From an uncultured bacterium (lineage in GTDB: Bacteria > Patescibacteriota > Patescibacteriia > Patescibacteriales > Patescibacteriaceae): a stretch of 7,051 nucleotides of DNA. The position numbers and the translations under genes were made by a program. Positions within the stretch are counted from its first letter, which is position 1, and the number at the start of each line of letters is the position of its first letter. Below the pieces are notes generated by a model. It did no database searches. It saw only the letters and a list, made by a program, of their open reading frames with translations, and was not told the DNA's origin. The stretch lies in assembly GCA_937868555.1 (NCBI GenBank), contig CALMNI010000076.1, positions 1-7,051 on the forward strand, written 5' to 3'. This document shows positions 7,000 to 7,051 of the stretch, piece after piece.

Positions 7000-7020
7000 A
7001 AGAGGTATGGAAGATACTCT

Positions 7021-7049
7021 ATTTTATCATGTTTAGAGCCCTCGGGCAA
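7021..7049 (-). promoter_or_regulatory. Probable dnaE promoter
   Basis: TTGCCC (7049-7044), a 17-nt spacer and TAAAAT (7026-7021) on the minus strand. The predicted start near 7014 gives a 5' leader of about 15 nt without a Shine-Dalgarno. The -35 box overlaps a GCCC-GA-GGGC inverted repeat. The match is moderate and the window ends here, so upstream context is missing. Confidence 0.5.
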
Positions 7050-7051
7050 AC

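Noticed and set aside
7031..7051. Imperfect inverted repeat GTTTGCCC-GA-GGGC-TCT-AAAC at the right edge, as an operator or the terminator of the preceding gene
   Set aside because: The 2-nt gap is too tight for a good hairpin, no U-run is visible, and the window ends there. It is noted only as overlapping the probable dnaE -35 box.

Overview
The window holds three genes, all on the minus strand and therefore read from high to low coordinates. In transcription order they are dnaE (DNA polymerase III alpha subunit, 3478-6999), a 443-residue single-pass membrane protein of unknown function (2089-3420), and thrS (threonyl-tRNA synthetase, 67-1821). All three reading frames are intact. No mobile elements, CRISPR arrays, rRNA or tRNA genes are visible.

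The most interesting stretch is the 267-base gap in front of thrS. On the minus strand it carries a sigma70-type promoter followed by a T-box riboswitch. The T-box has a stem III, the T-box bulge TGGAACC, an antiterminator, a competing long terminator hairpin and a U-run. A canonical ~100-nt stem I does not fit: the predicted transcription start lies only ~105 nt upstream of the T-box bulge. In its place is a compact domain containing a 6-bp hairpin whose 7-nt loop, CCACCAC, presents the threonine codon ACC at its centre. This looks like a T-box that reads the tRNA-Thr anticodon through a hairpin terminal loop, similar in principle to the ultrashort stem I ileS T-boxes of Actinobacteria. Here, however, it is apparently transcriptional and threonine-specific.

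The likely host is a member of the Candidate Phyla Radiation (Patescibacteria, perhaps Parcubacteria-like). This is inference from three things: the middle protein resembles membrane proteins I associate with those genomes, ThrRS lacks its N-terminal TGS domain, and the genes are tightly packed without Shine-Dalgarno sequences. The standard code fits, because all three genes end in TAA or TAG and tryptophan is TGG.

Each gene has its own plausible promoter. There is no terminator between dnaE and the middle gene, nor between the middle gene and thrS, so some read-through is expected. The T-box terminator would then also act on any transcript arriving from upstream. A perfect bidirectional hairpin terminator closes the block at the left end. 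DnaE keeps every PHP-domain metal ligand, which suggests a self-proofreading replicase. No functional link between replication, the membrane protein and threonine charging is evident beyond co-orientation.
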